Below, piece after piece: positions 50,985-62,479 of a stretch of 64,000 bases of DNA (the first letter of the stretch is position 1; every line of letters begins with the position of its first letter). The position numbers and the translations under genes were made by a program. The notes below the pieces were generated by a model. The model was not told where the DNA came from, did no database searches, and worked only from the letters and a program-made list of their open reading frames with translations. The DNA comes from Tubulanus polymorphus (taxonomy: Eukaryota; Nemertea; Palaeonemertea; Tubulaniformes; Tubulanidae): assembly GCF_964204645.1 (NCBI RefSeq), contig NC_134033.1, positions 1,478,631 to 1,542,630 on the forward strand, in the 5' to 3' direction.

Positions 50985-51412
50985 AAACCTACTCGGAATC
51001 ACTACCATCACCATCATCACCATCATCTCTACCATCACCTTCCCCAGCATCACCATCCCTTCCCCAGTATCACCACCACCTTCCCCAGCATCGCCACCAC
51101 CTTCCCCAGCATCGCTATCACCTTCCCCAGTATCACCACCACCTTCCCCAGTATCACCACCACCTTCCCCAGTATCACCACCACCTTCCCCAGTACCACC
51201 ATCACCTTCCCTAGCATCGCCATAACCTTCCCCGCATCGCCATCACCTTCCCCAGCATCGCCATCACCTTCCCCAACATCGCCATCACCTTTCCCAACAT
51301 CGCCATCACCTTCCCCAGCACCGCCATCACCTTCCCCGGCATCGTCATCACCTTCCCCGGCATCGCCATCACCTTCCCCGGCATCGCCATCACCTTCTAC
51401 AGAAAAACTCGG
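50985..51412. repeat. 21-bp CACCTTCCCCAGCATCGCCAT minisatellite
   Basis: About 19 units of 21 bp, so frames remain open on both strands for over 100 codons (PSPASPS / GEGDGDA). No start context, splice sites or family features, so it is classed as repeat only. Confidence 0.88.
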
Positions 51413-52070
51413 CACCAGCAGAGAAGCGTAACATCCTTGACATCATCCCAGCTTTTACAGGGTGGTTCTTATCAACTCAACAGATGTTATATTGGGGAAA
51501 AACAACTCGAAAAACTTAACATTCAACGGCATCAGGTCAATGTCATCTTCACTTCAGTTTTCTGGTTTTACTAATGTGACTGAGTAAGAATTGTTTAATA
51601 AAGAGACTCTAGTTTACACTTAACACAAACTTAACACAAAAAAACAAAATGGTTTCCACGGTAGTTTTATTTGCAATATCACACGCGAAATAGATTTGTT
51701 GAGAAAATTCAGTTTGAAATATTTGTATTCTACATAAAGTAAAAGTGCTCCCAATTCCTATTAATTTGCACCAGTGATTTGTGGATGACTTGAGCTATGT
51801 CCGTTAAATCGGAGATACACATTAGATTAGTTGAACGAACGTCTATTGCAAATAGTTTTAAGATTCATTTAAGTGATGGTAGAATATCTGATATAACAAC
51901 TTCATATATTTGAAATGTATTCGTTAAGATATTGAAGTTGAAATATTTGCAGGGTCAGTGTGGTATTATCTAGTCAGTGGTGCCGTTGTCTATTGAACCG
52001 CAAATGACCGAACCGCATTATTATCATCAAAACGCCTGTCGCTCTCTCCCCGACTATACTAGAAATACCC
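51413..52070. other. unique intergenic sequence
   Basis: AT-rich, with AATAAA at about 51597, and no recognisable gene. Confidence 0.4.
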
Positions 52071-53696
52071 CGATTCAAATTTACTCTTAAGCCTAATTCT
52101 TTCATAGAAAATTGTTTCTTTAGTAGTTTCCGAGCATTGTTTTTCTGGTCACAGTGTTAGTGGTAGTTGAATGTACTAATTTACAGAATAAAATTTAATT
52201 TGCTTGAAGTTCTTCCTTTGGCATGTGAGCCTACCGCTTTACCGGATGCTAATACATTCCGCAGACAAAAGAGTTCTATCAAAAATGGTTTAAAATTCGT
52301 TTTAAAAAGATGATCCCCTTCGATAAACCTTAAACGATAGTAGAATTATTCATATACAATGGAATCGTATTAGATAATCAACGAAATTCGGCTAAGAAAA
52401 ATATCTGTATTGCTCGCATGCCACAGTAAGATCGCGAGGCTGAGTTAAATATTTACCGTACAGTGCTGCCCCTATGAATAACGATAGCGGAATTTCTGCG
52501 AACTAAAATAGCGCATATTTACCGCCGGAATTTAAATGTCCTTATTACGTACAATACGGACTAGTGTGTCGTCTAATTCTGATTAAATATGATACTATGA
52601 ATACTTTCTGAATTTTGTATGATATTGCCTTAATTCTTAGGTAACATATTTAATTCTTTTTAGCTTAAATTCACTTACTTATCAATCAATACAGTATTTA
52701 TATGCAGAATTGGTTATTTATTTACATTTTTGAATGATAATTTATCATCTGAATTGACAAAATGTCCATATTTTTTCCTCAATATATTCTAATTGCTCGC
52801 AAATAATCAGGGAACATACAAACACCTGTCGCTCTCTCCCAGACCATACTAGAAATATTCCGATTCAAATTTACTCTTTCTAAGGCTTATTCTTTTATAG
52901 AAAAATTGTTTGGTTCAAACTTTTAGAACAGTTTCGAGAATTTGAGAATTTTCCTCGGAACCCGGCCCGCAAATCGGTAATTAGTTCGTCCACTACTGCC
53001 GTTGGAAGGCTCTGGCAAGCGAGTATTATGTTAGTTCACGTTTTCCACGCTATCGTTATACATAGCGGCAGCACTAGACGGTCGAGATTGGGTTGATCGC
53101 GCAAATTTTACTGTGGAGCGGGCTCAATTCAATCGCTAAATCTTTATTTACAATGAACTCAATTGATAAAGCCACGATGTTTTTAAATATACGAATTTTG
53201 ATATTGGGTCAAAAGACAAGAATTCATGATATTTCATATCCTCACTCAGGGACGCACAGGGGGACCTCACCCCAGTTGACTTCGGCGCAAGACACGTCGT
53301 CACGACACTGAGCAGGTGAGTGAGGGACCTACTACATTTATTCTGAATCAGCCAGTCTTTGTTACACTACGGGTTCCGGGTTGTCCGGGTAACGACGGCT
53401 AGGTGCTAGGCTAACAGGGACCTCACTCGGTGTCAAAAACCACTTTCTAGCCTACACGGGCCGCACTACCATAGCCGCTTGCATTGCACATGGTGCAGGT
53501 GATAGTTTCACAAATCTTGTTGGTTGAGACCAGCTGACTCGACCAGTTAGTTACACCAGCTTTCTCCCACTGCCACAGGCTGCCTGGGCTCTTGTGTAAA
53601 ACGAGAATCTGTTAATCCAATGTCGTACTGAAAACTGCTGAAAACTTTTGCCTCAGCCTTTACTTTGTCAGAGTAATTGTACTGTTTTGCTTCCCT

Positions 53697-54195
53697 TTTC
53701 ACCCATCCTCCCTCAACCTCACCCCAACCTCCCCCAACCTCTCATCCCATCCTCCCCCAACCTCTCACATCATCCTCCCTCAACCTCTCACCCCATCCTC
53801 CCTCAACCTCACCCCAACCTCCCCCAACCTCTCATCCCATCCTCCCCAACCTCTCACATCATCCTCCCTCAACCTCTCACCCCATCCTCCCTCAACCTCA
53901 CACCAACCTCCCCCAACCTCGCATCCCATCCTCCCCCAATCTCTCACATCATCCTCCCTCAACCTCTCATCCCATCCTCCCTCAACCTCACCCCAACCTC
54001 TGACCTCAACCTCCCCCAACCTCTCACCCCATTGTCCCCAACCTCATCACCCCCTCCTCCCCAACCTCATCACCCCATTGTCCCCAACCTCATCACCCCC
54101 TCCTCCCCAACCTCTCACCCCATCCTCCCACAACCTCATCACCCCATCCTCCCTCAACCTCATCACCCCATCCTCCCCCAACCTCTCAGTCAGTC
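53697..54195. repeat. CCTCCCTCAACCTC minisatellite (duplication copy 1)
   Basis: C-rich units CATCCTCCCTCAACCTCTCA of variable length. Proline-rich open frames result. The counterpart is at 57412-57770. Confidence 0.85.
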
Positions 54196-54266
54196 TTCCT
54201 GTTAATGTAATTTCAATTTTATATTTCAGGTTTTCCTCTGTCGGGCTGTCGTGTGTAAACTTCATC

Positions 54267-54353
54267 ATGAATACTGGACGTGGTGGACTTCAACTGAAAT
54301 TCATCACAGTTTTACTTCTTCAGTCAACTTTTTCCGGACTACTAGTCAACTAA
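54267..54353 (+). CDS. possible 28-aa hydrophobic peptide (copy 1)
   Basis: ATG in a TTCATCATGA context; product MNTGRGGLQLKFITVLLLQS plus eight residues, with a signal-like hydrophobic core. It is preceded by an acceptor-like TTTATATTTCAG. The second duplication copy keeps it with one amino-acid change. Recent duplication alone can explain that, so coding status is open. Confidence 0.2.
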   Translation: MNTGRGGLQLKFITVLLLQSTFSGLLVN

Positions 54354-54505
54354 CCCGACTATTAGTCAACTAACCGGACTACTAGTCAACTAACCGGACC
54401 ACTAGTCAACTAACCGGACTATTAGTGAACTAACTGGACTATACGTGAACTTACCGGACTATTAGTGAACTAACTGGACTATTTAGTCAACTAACCGGAC
54501 TAAAG
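54330..54505. repeat. GGACTACTAGTCAACTAACC repeat (copy 1)
   Basis: Eight units of about 20 bp; the matching array at 57905-58035 has about six. Confidence 0.85.
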
Positions 54506-54834
54506 TGGATTGATACTCATAAAAAAACAGGCAGTGGTGGACTCCAGGAGGTGTGGAACTCTGTATGTGGATTTGTGGAACTCGGTGGACTACCATTACT
54601 GCTAGACAAGGGCTAGTGAGTGTGTGAGTAGAATTTCTAATAAGTTTCCAAAACAATTATGAGAAAGCAGTTTATCTGTAAACACTGTTTACTGCATTTC
54701 ATAAGAGTTGTCAATGTGGTTATTTGAAGCAGCCTGTAATTGTGTAGCAGGAATTATAATACAGGGTTTTAGTAAGAGCATCAATTTCTACCTTAAAAAT
54801 TAATTGAATATTTGACATCATTGAATAAAATTCT

Positions 54835-55535
54835 TTTTTTGGACCGAATTTCCCAGGCAAATTTCATCAAAATTTGTGACGAAATTAAGGGGGTCAAAAC
54901 ACGAAATCCTGAATATCTCATTTTAATTGCCTCGGATCCAAAATCTAACCTCATATTTGTAATCAGCACCCCAAAAAACATGTCTGCACTAAGTTTCATT
55001 AAAATTGGACCAAAAAAAAATTTTGACTTTGTACCCCATTTTTGGGGTGCATATTTTGGGCATTAAAACCTTTATTTGCCCATGAAGATGAATTCCGATT
55101 CAAAATCTGATTGCGGATCCGGAATCTACACCTCAGAATACATATTCCTACCAATTTTAGAAGGAATCAGAGAAAAAAAATTTTTCGCCGAAAAAAAACT
55201 CCTGGACTAACACCTTAGATTTTTGCCATTTTTGGCCAAAAAACCGAATCTCTTCGATTTGCTTGAAATTTTAGTCCTTTATATTCTCAGGGGTGCTGAT
55301 TCCAAATCTGTAATCAGATTTTGAATATCTCGAAAACTCTGGGGTCCAAGGCCTTTTGAAAATTTAGGGGTCCCCCCAAAAATTCGAATTTCTCATTTTC
55401 TGGGCCTCGGATCCGGAAAATTCGTTCAGATTTGCGATCAGCACCCCTTAATACATGGCTGAACGGAATTTCATCAAAATCGGAGACAAAAAATATTTGA
55501 CCCCTGACACTCATTTTGGGAGTAGCCTACCTTAG
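54835..55535. mobile_element. mosaic AT-rich interspersed element (copy 1)
   Basis: A module with GCCTCGGATCC, AGATTTGCGATCAGCACCCC and AATTTCATCAAAATCGG occurs twice in direct and at least partly in inverted orientation. No ORF. The same element lies at 58315-59005 in the other duplication copy. Confidence 0.5.
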
Positions 55536-57411
55536 ATTGCCATTTCTCTGATACACCGGTAACTAGACTTAACTCTAACTGTGTATAACTGATTGGTGGC
55601 ATCAAATCTATTAAGTTTCTTTTATATCTTTTAGGATGTTTGTCATCATTAGGATGGAATTATTTTGAGTTAGATGATCAGGATCAGATGAACTGGATAA
55701 ATATGTGTGGGCAGTGTTAGACCTCACCGGGAGGATAAACAAACAAACGAACAAATATTGGGAGAACTTGACTTCAAATTTACTCTTAAGCATTATTCTT
55801 TAATAGTTTCCGAGCATTATTTCTGGTTACAGTGTTAGTGGTAGTTGAATGCACTATTATAGAGAATAAAATTTAATTTGCTTGAAGTTCTTCCTTTGGC
55901 ATGTGAGCCTACCGCTTTACCGGATGCTAATACATTCCGCAGACAAAAGTGTTCTATCAAAAATGGTTTAAAATTCGTTTTAAAAAGACGATCCCCTTCG
56001 AAAAACCTTAAACGATAGTAGAATTATTCATATACAATGGAATCGTATTAGATAATCAACGAAATTCGGCTAAGAAAAATATCTGTATTGCTCGCATGCC
56101 ACAGTAAGATCGCGAGGCTGAGTTAAATATTTACCGTACAGTGCTGCCCCTATGAATAACGACAGCGGAATTTCTGCGAACTAAAATAGCGCATATTTAC
56201 CGCCGGAATTTAAATGTCCTTATTACGTACAATACGGACCAGTGTGTCGTCTAATTCTGATTAAATATGATACTATGAATACGTTCTGAATTTTGTATGA
56301 TATTTCCTTATTTTTTAGGTAACATATTTAATTCTTTTTAGCTAAAATTCACTTACTTATCAATTAATATAGTATTTGTATACTGAATAGATTATTCATT
56401 TTCATTTTTTAATGATAATTTATCATCAGAATTGACAAAATGTCCATATTTTTTCTTCGATAAAGTCTATTTGCGCGCAAATAAACAGGGAACATACAAA
56501 CACCTATCGCTCTCTCCCAGACCATACTAGAAATATCCCGCTTCAAATTAACTCCTTTAAGGCTCATTCTTTTATAGAAAAATTGTTTGGTTCGAACGTT
56601 TCAGAGCAGTTTTCAGAGTTTGAGAATTTTCCTCGGAATCCGGCCCGCAAATCGGTAATTAGTTCGTCCACTCCTGCCGTTCGAAGACTCTGGCAAGCGA
56701 GTATTATGTTAGTTCACGTTTTCCACGCTATCGTTATACATAGGGGCAGCACTAGATGGTCAAGATTAGATCGCACTATTTTTACTGTGGAGCGGGCTCA
56801 ATTCAATCGCTAATTCTTTATTTACAGTGAACTATTCCCTCAATTGATAAAGACTTTAAAGCCGCGCTGATTCTAAATGTACGAATTTTGATATTGGTAA
56901 AAAAGATAAGAATTCATTCATGATATTTTATTTTCATGTCCTCAGGTACACACACTTTAGGGGGACCTCACTCACTCCAGACCCATTCGACAGTCACTGT
57001 CAGTGACTAGTGAGGCCGGGACCTACTCGAATTTAGCCTGAATCAGTCAGTCGTTGTTACTACGAGTTCCGGGTTGTTTAGGGAACGACGGCTAGGTACT
57101 AGACTAACAGGGACCTCACTCGGTGTCAATAACCACTTTCTAGCCTACACGGGCCGCACTACCCTAGCCGCTTGCATTGCACATGGTGCAGGCGATAGTT
57201 TCACCTTCAACTTCCTCCGGCACCACATCTTGTTCAGCAGGTTAAGACCAGCTGACTCGACCAGTTAGTTACACCAGCTTTCTCCCACTGCCACAGGCTG
57301 GGCTCTTGTGTAAAACGAGAATCTGTTAATCCAGTGTCGTGCTGAAAACTGCTGAAAACTTTTGCCTCAGCCTTTACTTTGTCAGAGTAATTGTACTGTT
57401 TTGCTTCCCTT

Positions 57412-57770
57412 TTCACCCATCCTGCCTCAACCTCATCACCCATCCTCCCTCAACCTCTCACCTCATCCTCCCTAAACCTCACCCCAACCTCTCACTTCAT
57501 CCTCCCTCAACCTCTCACCCCATCCTCCCACAACCTCTCACCTCATCCTGCCTCAACCTCACCCCAACCTCTCACTTCATCCTCCCTCAACCTCATCACC
57601 CCCTCCTCCCCAACCTCTCACCCCATCCTCCCTCAACCTCATCACCCCATCCTCCCACAACCTCATCACCCCCTCCTCCCCAACCTCTCACCCCATCCTC
57701 CCTCAACCTCATCACCCCATCCTCCCACAACCTCATCACCCCATCCTCCCCCAACCTCTCAGTCAGTCTT
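57412..57770. repeat. CCTCCCTCAACCTC minisatellite (duplication copy 2)
   Basis: Counterpart of 53697-54195, shorter. Confidence 0.85.
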
Positions 57771-57839
57771 CCTGTTAATGTAATTTCAATTTTATATTTC
57801 AGGTTTTCCTCTGTCGGGCTGTCGTGTGTAAACTTCATC

Positions 57840-57926
57840 ATGAATACTGGACGTGGTGGACTTCAACTGAAATTCATCACAGTTTTACTTCTTCAGTCAA
57901 CTTCTTCCGGACTACTAGTCAACTAA
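57840..57926 (+). CDS. possible 28-aa hydrophobic peptide (copy 2)
   Basis: Same frame as at 54267, with Ser for Phe at residue 22. Coding status unproven. Confidence 0.2.
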   Translation: MNTGRGGLQLKFITVLLLQSTSSGLLVN

Positions 57927-59429
57927 CTGGACTACAAGTCAACTAACCGGACTATTAGTGAACTAACTGGACTATACGTGAACTTACCGGACTATTAGTG
58001 AACTAACCGGACTATTTAGTCAACTAACCGGACTAAAGCGGATTGATACTCATAAAAAACAGGCAGTGGTGGACTCCAGGAGGTGTGGAACTCTGTATGT
58101 GGATTTGTGGAACTCGGTGGACTACCATTACTGCTAGACAAGGGCTAGTGAGTGTGTGAGTAGAATTTCTTATAAGTTTCCAAAACAATTATGAGAAAGC
58201 AATTTATCTGTAAACACTGTTTACTGCATTTCATAAGAATTGTCAATGTGGTTATTTGAAGCAGCCTGTAATTGTGTTGCAGGAATTATAATACAGGGTT
58301 TTAGTAAGAGCAGGCAATTTCCCAGGCAAATTTCATCAAAATTTGTGACGAAATTAAGGGGGTCAAAACACGAAATCTTGAATATCTCATTTTAGGAACC
58401 TCGGATCCAAAATCTAACCCCATATTCGTAATCAGCACCCCAAAAAACATGTCTGCACTAAGTTTCATTAAAATTGGGCAAAAAAAAAATTTTGACTTTG
58501 TACCCCATTTTTGGGGTGCATATTTTGGGCATTAAAACCCTTATTTGCCCATGAAGATGAATTCCGATTCAAAATCTGATTGCGGATCCGGAATCTACAC
58601 CTCAGAACACATATTCCTACCAATTCTAGAAGGAATCAGAGAAAAAAAATTTTTCGCCGAAAAAAAACTCCTGGACTAACACCTTAGATTTTTGCCATTT
58701 TTGGCCAAAAAACCGAATCTCTTCGATTTGCTTGAAATTTTAGTCCTTTATATTCTCAGGGGTGCTGATTCCAAATCTGTAATCAGATTTTGAATATCTC
58801 GAAAACTCTGGGGTCCAAGGCCTTTTGAAAATTTAGGGGTCCCCCCAAAAATTCGAATTCCTCATTTTCTGGGCCTCAGATCCGAAAAATTTGTTCAGAT
58901 TTGTGATCAGCACCCAAGAATACATGTCTATACTGAATTTCATCAAAATCGGAGACAAAAAATATTTGACCCCTGACACTTATTTTGGGGGGAGTAGCCT
59001 ACCTTGTATTGCCATTTCTCTGATACACCAGTAACTTTACTTAACTCTTACAATGTGTATAACTGATTGGTCGCCTCAAATCTATTAAGTTTCATTTATA
59101 TCTTTTAGGATGTTTGTCATCATTAGGATGAAATTGTTGACGTTTGTGTTTGATGATCAGGACTACATCAGATGAACTGGATAAATATGTGTTGGCAGCG
59201 TTAGACCTCACCAGGAGGATAAACAAACAAACGAACTCATATTGGGAGAACTTGACTTCAGTTATAGTGAACTTTATGTCCACGAGGACTAACTATGTGA
59301 TGACTTTGCTGCTGATGGGATAAATATCTGTTTGAACTAAAAACTGTAAAACTGTAAACTACTGACGGCATCTACAATCTGCAACGGGGAACATAGAAGT
59401 TCAGGTGATATACAATCCCCTCTCTGTCT

Positions 59430-59765
59430 CTTTCTATCATCTCTCATCTCTCACTCTCTCATTCTCATCTCTCTATCTCATTCTCATCTCTCATTCTCAT
59501 TCTCATCCTCATCGCACTTTCTCATTCTCATCTCTTTGTCTCATTCTGATAGTCTCATTCTCATCTCACTCTCTCATTCTCATCTCTCATCGCACTTTCT
59601 CATTCTCATCTCTTTGTCTTATTCTCATAGTCTCATTCTCATCTCATTCTCATCTCACTCTCTCATTCTCATCTCTCATTCTCATCTCTCATTCTCATAG
59701 TCTCATCCTCATCTCTCTGTCTCATTCTCATCTCTCATTCTCATAGTCTCCATTCTCTCTCTCCT
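59430..59765. repeat. (CTCATTCTCATCT)n tract
   Basis: A long CTCATT/CTCATCT simple repeat, open in one frame by composition only. Confidence 0.9.
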
Positions 59766-59907
59766 TACTCTGGTCTCATTCTCCACCATCTACGGGTTGT
59801 GATAGGAACTATGTAGTTCCTGTCTCGCCCGGTAGATGGCATTATTTTTTTGATAAAATTTGCTTAAGCAATGGATAAATATGAGTTCCCCTGCATGCTG
59901 TCAGTAC

Positions 59908-59975
59908 GTCCCTATAGCGTAGTGGGTAGGGTGCTGGACTGCTAGTCGAATGGTTGGTGGTTCAAATCCCATATT
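59908..59975 (+). mobile_element. tRNA-like sequence / SINE head
   Basis: A-box-like TAGCGTAGTGGGTAGGG and B box GGTTCAAATCC are spaced about 35 bp apart. The anticodon-like loop is CTGCTAG. There is no complete acceptor stem pairing, so it is a tRNA-derived SINE remnant rather than a working tRNA. Confidence 0.6.
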
Positions 59976-60307
59976 TATATTTTATTGTTGATTAAATAAA
60001 ATGTTGAATTGGTTGTTGAATAAATAAAATGTTGAATTTTGATTTTGTTCGTTTCAATAAAATGTTGAATTTTACTTTTGCAAACAAGCTGTAACAAATT
60101 CCTACTTTGAATTTGGAATAAATCCTTTGATTTGTACTTTGCGTTTGTCCTTTCCTTTTTGACTTTGTCCTTTTTGACTTGAACGTGAGCGGAAGAGTCC
60201 TTTCCGGGGCAAGTGGAAGTTGTGAGAGGGAACAGTCCTTTCCGGGGTAAAGTGCCCGAGACAAAGAGATTTTATTAAAGAGAGCATTTTATATATGGAC
60301 GTTTATT

Positions 60308-60336
60308 TATTTACGTTACGTTACGTTACGTTACAT
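60308..60336. repeat. (ACGTT)n short repeat
   Basis: Five TTACG-type units. Confidence 0.8.
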
Positions 60337-60349
60337 GCGGCAAAACGAA

Positions 60350-60835
60350 ATAATGAGTAGAGTCTGCGTCTCGAGGTTTGAAGATGGTGCTGTAGTCGGA
60401 GTAGAGTCTGCGTCTCGAGGTTTGAAGATGGTTCTGTAGTCGGAGTAGAATCTGCGTCTCGAGGTTTGAAGATGGTACTGTAGTCGGAGTAGATTCTGCG
60501 TCTCGAGGTTTGGAGATGGTTCTGTAGTCGGAGTAGAGTCTGCGTCTCGAGGTTTGAAGATGGTGCTGTAGTCGGAGTAGAGTCTGCGTCTCGAGGTTTG
60601 AGGATGGTACTGTAGTCGGGGTAGAGTCTGCGTCTCGAGGTTTGGAGATGGTTCTGTAGTCTGAGTAGAGTCTGCGTCTCGAGGTTTGAAGATGGTACTG
60701 TAGTCGGAGTAGATTCTGCGTCTCGAGGTTTGAAGATGGTACTGTAGTCGGAGTAGAGTCTGCGTCTCGAGGTTTGAAGATGGTACTGTAGTCGGAGTAG
60801 AGTCTGCGTCTCGAGGTTTGAAGATGTTGATGTAA
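60350..60835. repeat. 44-bp minisatellite, about 11 units
   Basis: AGTAGAGTCTGCGTCTCGAG + GTTTGAAGATGGTACTGTAG + TCGG. Period 44 is not a multiple of three, yet two minus-strand frames stay open for about 180 codons. Classed as non-coding. Confidence 0.9.
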
Positions 60836-60879
60836 CTCAAATATTGCCGGCTGATAAACAAATCGGATAATCGTCAAGC

Positions 60880-62225
60880 TAATGAAGAAGATTGAATATG
60901 CAAAATGTACGGATGGGTGTAGTTTAATATAATTACCTTATCTTAATGTAAAGATACCGAAACAGCAAAATGTGGGTTGATGCGGTTCCCAATGCAGCAG
61001 CAGCAGCAGACTAGTCCAGGACGTTGCGACAAACGAGTTGTGTACATGTAGTTGTCAGTAGAAGCGAACTGGTTTCGGTTTAACCCTAAAAAGACACAAT
61101 ATTCATAATGTATAAATGTGTGTGAAATTGAACATCGGAAATCAGCGACAACAGCAAATTAGCCGTCATCTGTTTGTTGTTGAAATCCGACATCAACAGC
61201 AGCAGCGACACCAGTAACAGCAGCAGCAGTATCGGGATCTCCTCCGCAATCGTCAGCACCAACAGCCGCCAGTCTCATCTTGCGTTCTCAATCGCTAGGC
61301 GTCACAAATTCCTTCACGTTCCAGTCTCTCCTAACATCATCAGCCGCTAATTAGAAGGTTGTTTGCTTGAAGCCACACGTTCTTCACGCCTTGTTGCAGA
61401 GCTCTTATGGGTCGACCTTCATCACTGGACATCGGTTCTCGGACTGGCGTCGGGAGGCTCGAACCGCGCTTCTAATACCTACGTCGACCAATCAACGACG
61501 GTGCATCATCGATGCGACCGGAATGGATCAATCAGAAAGCTCGATCGCGCATTCCTGTGACAGACCCGAGTCCGTGACGCTAATCCGACAGAACCATTCA
61601 ATTCGAGCCAAACATTTTCAATGGGGCCTACAGGTCATCGAGTTTAATTCGACTATTCATAGAGGCACATATTGTTTAAGATAGAAATATCGAATGCTAC
61701 GATTTTAGCCTAAAATTGTATGCTGAAATTTTATCTAAACTATCCAACAAACTTTAGTGTAGATTTCCCTTCTATTTACGTCTGGTTTTGAACTATAATA
61801 CCGGCTCAATTTTACTATTTTCGAGTTTTGCTTTAGGATATCGAAGTTTGCTTAAGGATTTGTGCAGTCACGCGGCACTATTGTGTAGTAGAGCGTATGA
61901 CAGGTCTCCAGAGAGTAATTCTCTATTGGATAGAGTCGTTTTCAATCCGAATTTATACACAAGCTCACCAGACATCGCCGCGTACACATCTTCTTTAACT
62001 GAAATCTGGTGAAGTTAAAAAATTATCAAAGTTTTATCATCAGTTGAGAAAGAACTGTGATTGATCACCGCGCGCACTGCTTGCACCGAATAGTCGCTTG
62101 GATTTCTTCAGTTCGAGGAATTGAATAAATATAAAAAGATTTTCCGAACCCTCACCACTAAACTTAAAATAACAAACTAATATCGTAAAAAAGTCGAAGG
62201 TCCCTGGGGGAATTACTCCGCAACC
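60880..62225. other. intergenic, no recognised gene
   Basis: CAG-rich patches at 60990-61010 and 61195-61235. Short open frames of 65-105 codons around 61363-61684 and 61788-62012 show no family motif or splice-supported structure. Confidence 0.4.
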
Positions 62226-62229
62226 TGGA

Positions 62230-62473
62230 CCGGTATTGTGGGATAAATAAATAATTCAGCCAGAAACGACTGAATTAAACATAATTTACCCCACACCAGT
62301 TATTCTGTAGGACTCACGCATTAGCAACCTCATTCCAGGGAGGACAGTACTCTCGACTCGCCCGCTTACCGGAGATCATTTGCCACATCCTGACCCGCCT
62401 CCTCCGAGACTCGAACCCGGGCCACAGCGGTGACACGCTAGTCGCCGACCGACTAAGCCATCCGGTCCGCCCG
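62230..62473 (-). mobile_element. tRNA-derived SINE, minus strand
   Basis: Read on the minus strand: GGGCGGACCGGATGGCTTAG opens the head, A box TGGCTTAGTCGGTCGG, B box GGTTCGAGTC. The body is followed near 62.25 kb by a hairpin AATTCAG...CTGAATT and ATAAATAAAT, a SINE-like 3' end. Confidence 0.68.
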
Positions 62474-62479
62474 ATTGTG

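Larger units (their letters stand above)
52071..55775 (+). repeat. 3.6-kb segmental duplication, copy 1
   Basis: Collinear with 55776-59265 throughout: the ATTTAATTTGCTTGAAGTTC block, the GGGACCTCACTCGGTGTCAA block, a CT-rich minisatellite, the GGACTATTAGTGAACTAAC repeat, a mosaic element and the GAGGATAAACAAACAAACGA block. No intact gene recognised. Confidence 0.88.
55776..59265 (+). repeat. 3.6-kb segmental duplication, copy 2
   Basis: Tandem partner of 52071-55775. The junction at about 55770 joins GGGAGAACTTGACTTCA to AATTTACTCTTAAG; TTCAAATTTACTCTTAAG is also the left end of copy 1, so it shows microhomology. The copy has shorter CT-rich and GGACTA arrays and lacks about 30 bp before the mosaic element. 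Confidence 0.88.

Noticed and set aside
51050-51431. Long open frames on both strands over the 21-bp repeat
   Set aside because: The period is a multiple of three and lacks stops, so frames are open by construction; no start context, splice sites or domain.
53648-54205. Proline-rich frame of 185 codons and its twin at 57339-57926
   Set aside because: The CT-rich minisatellite accounts for it, and length differs between the two duplication copies without frame conservation.
59908-59975. Functional tRNA gene
   Set aside because: A and B boxes are present but acceptor-stem ends do not pair convincingly; better explained as a SINE head.
60326-60877. Two overlapping minus-strand frames of about 180 codons
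   Set aside because: They are translations of a 44-bp tandem repeat in different frames.
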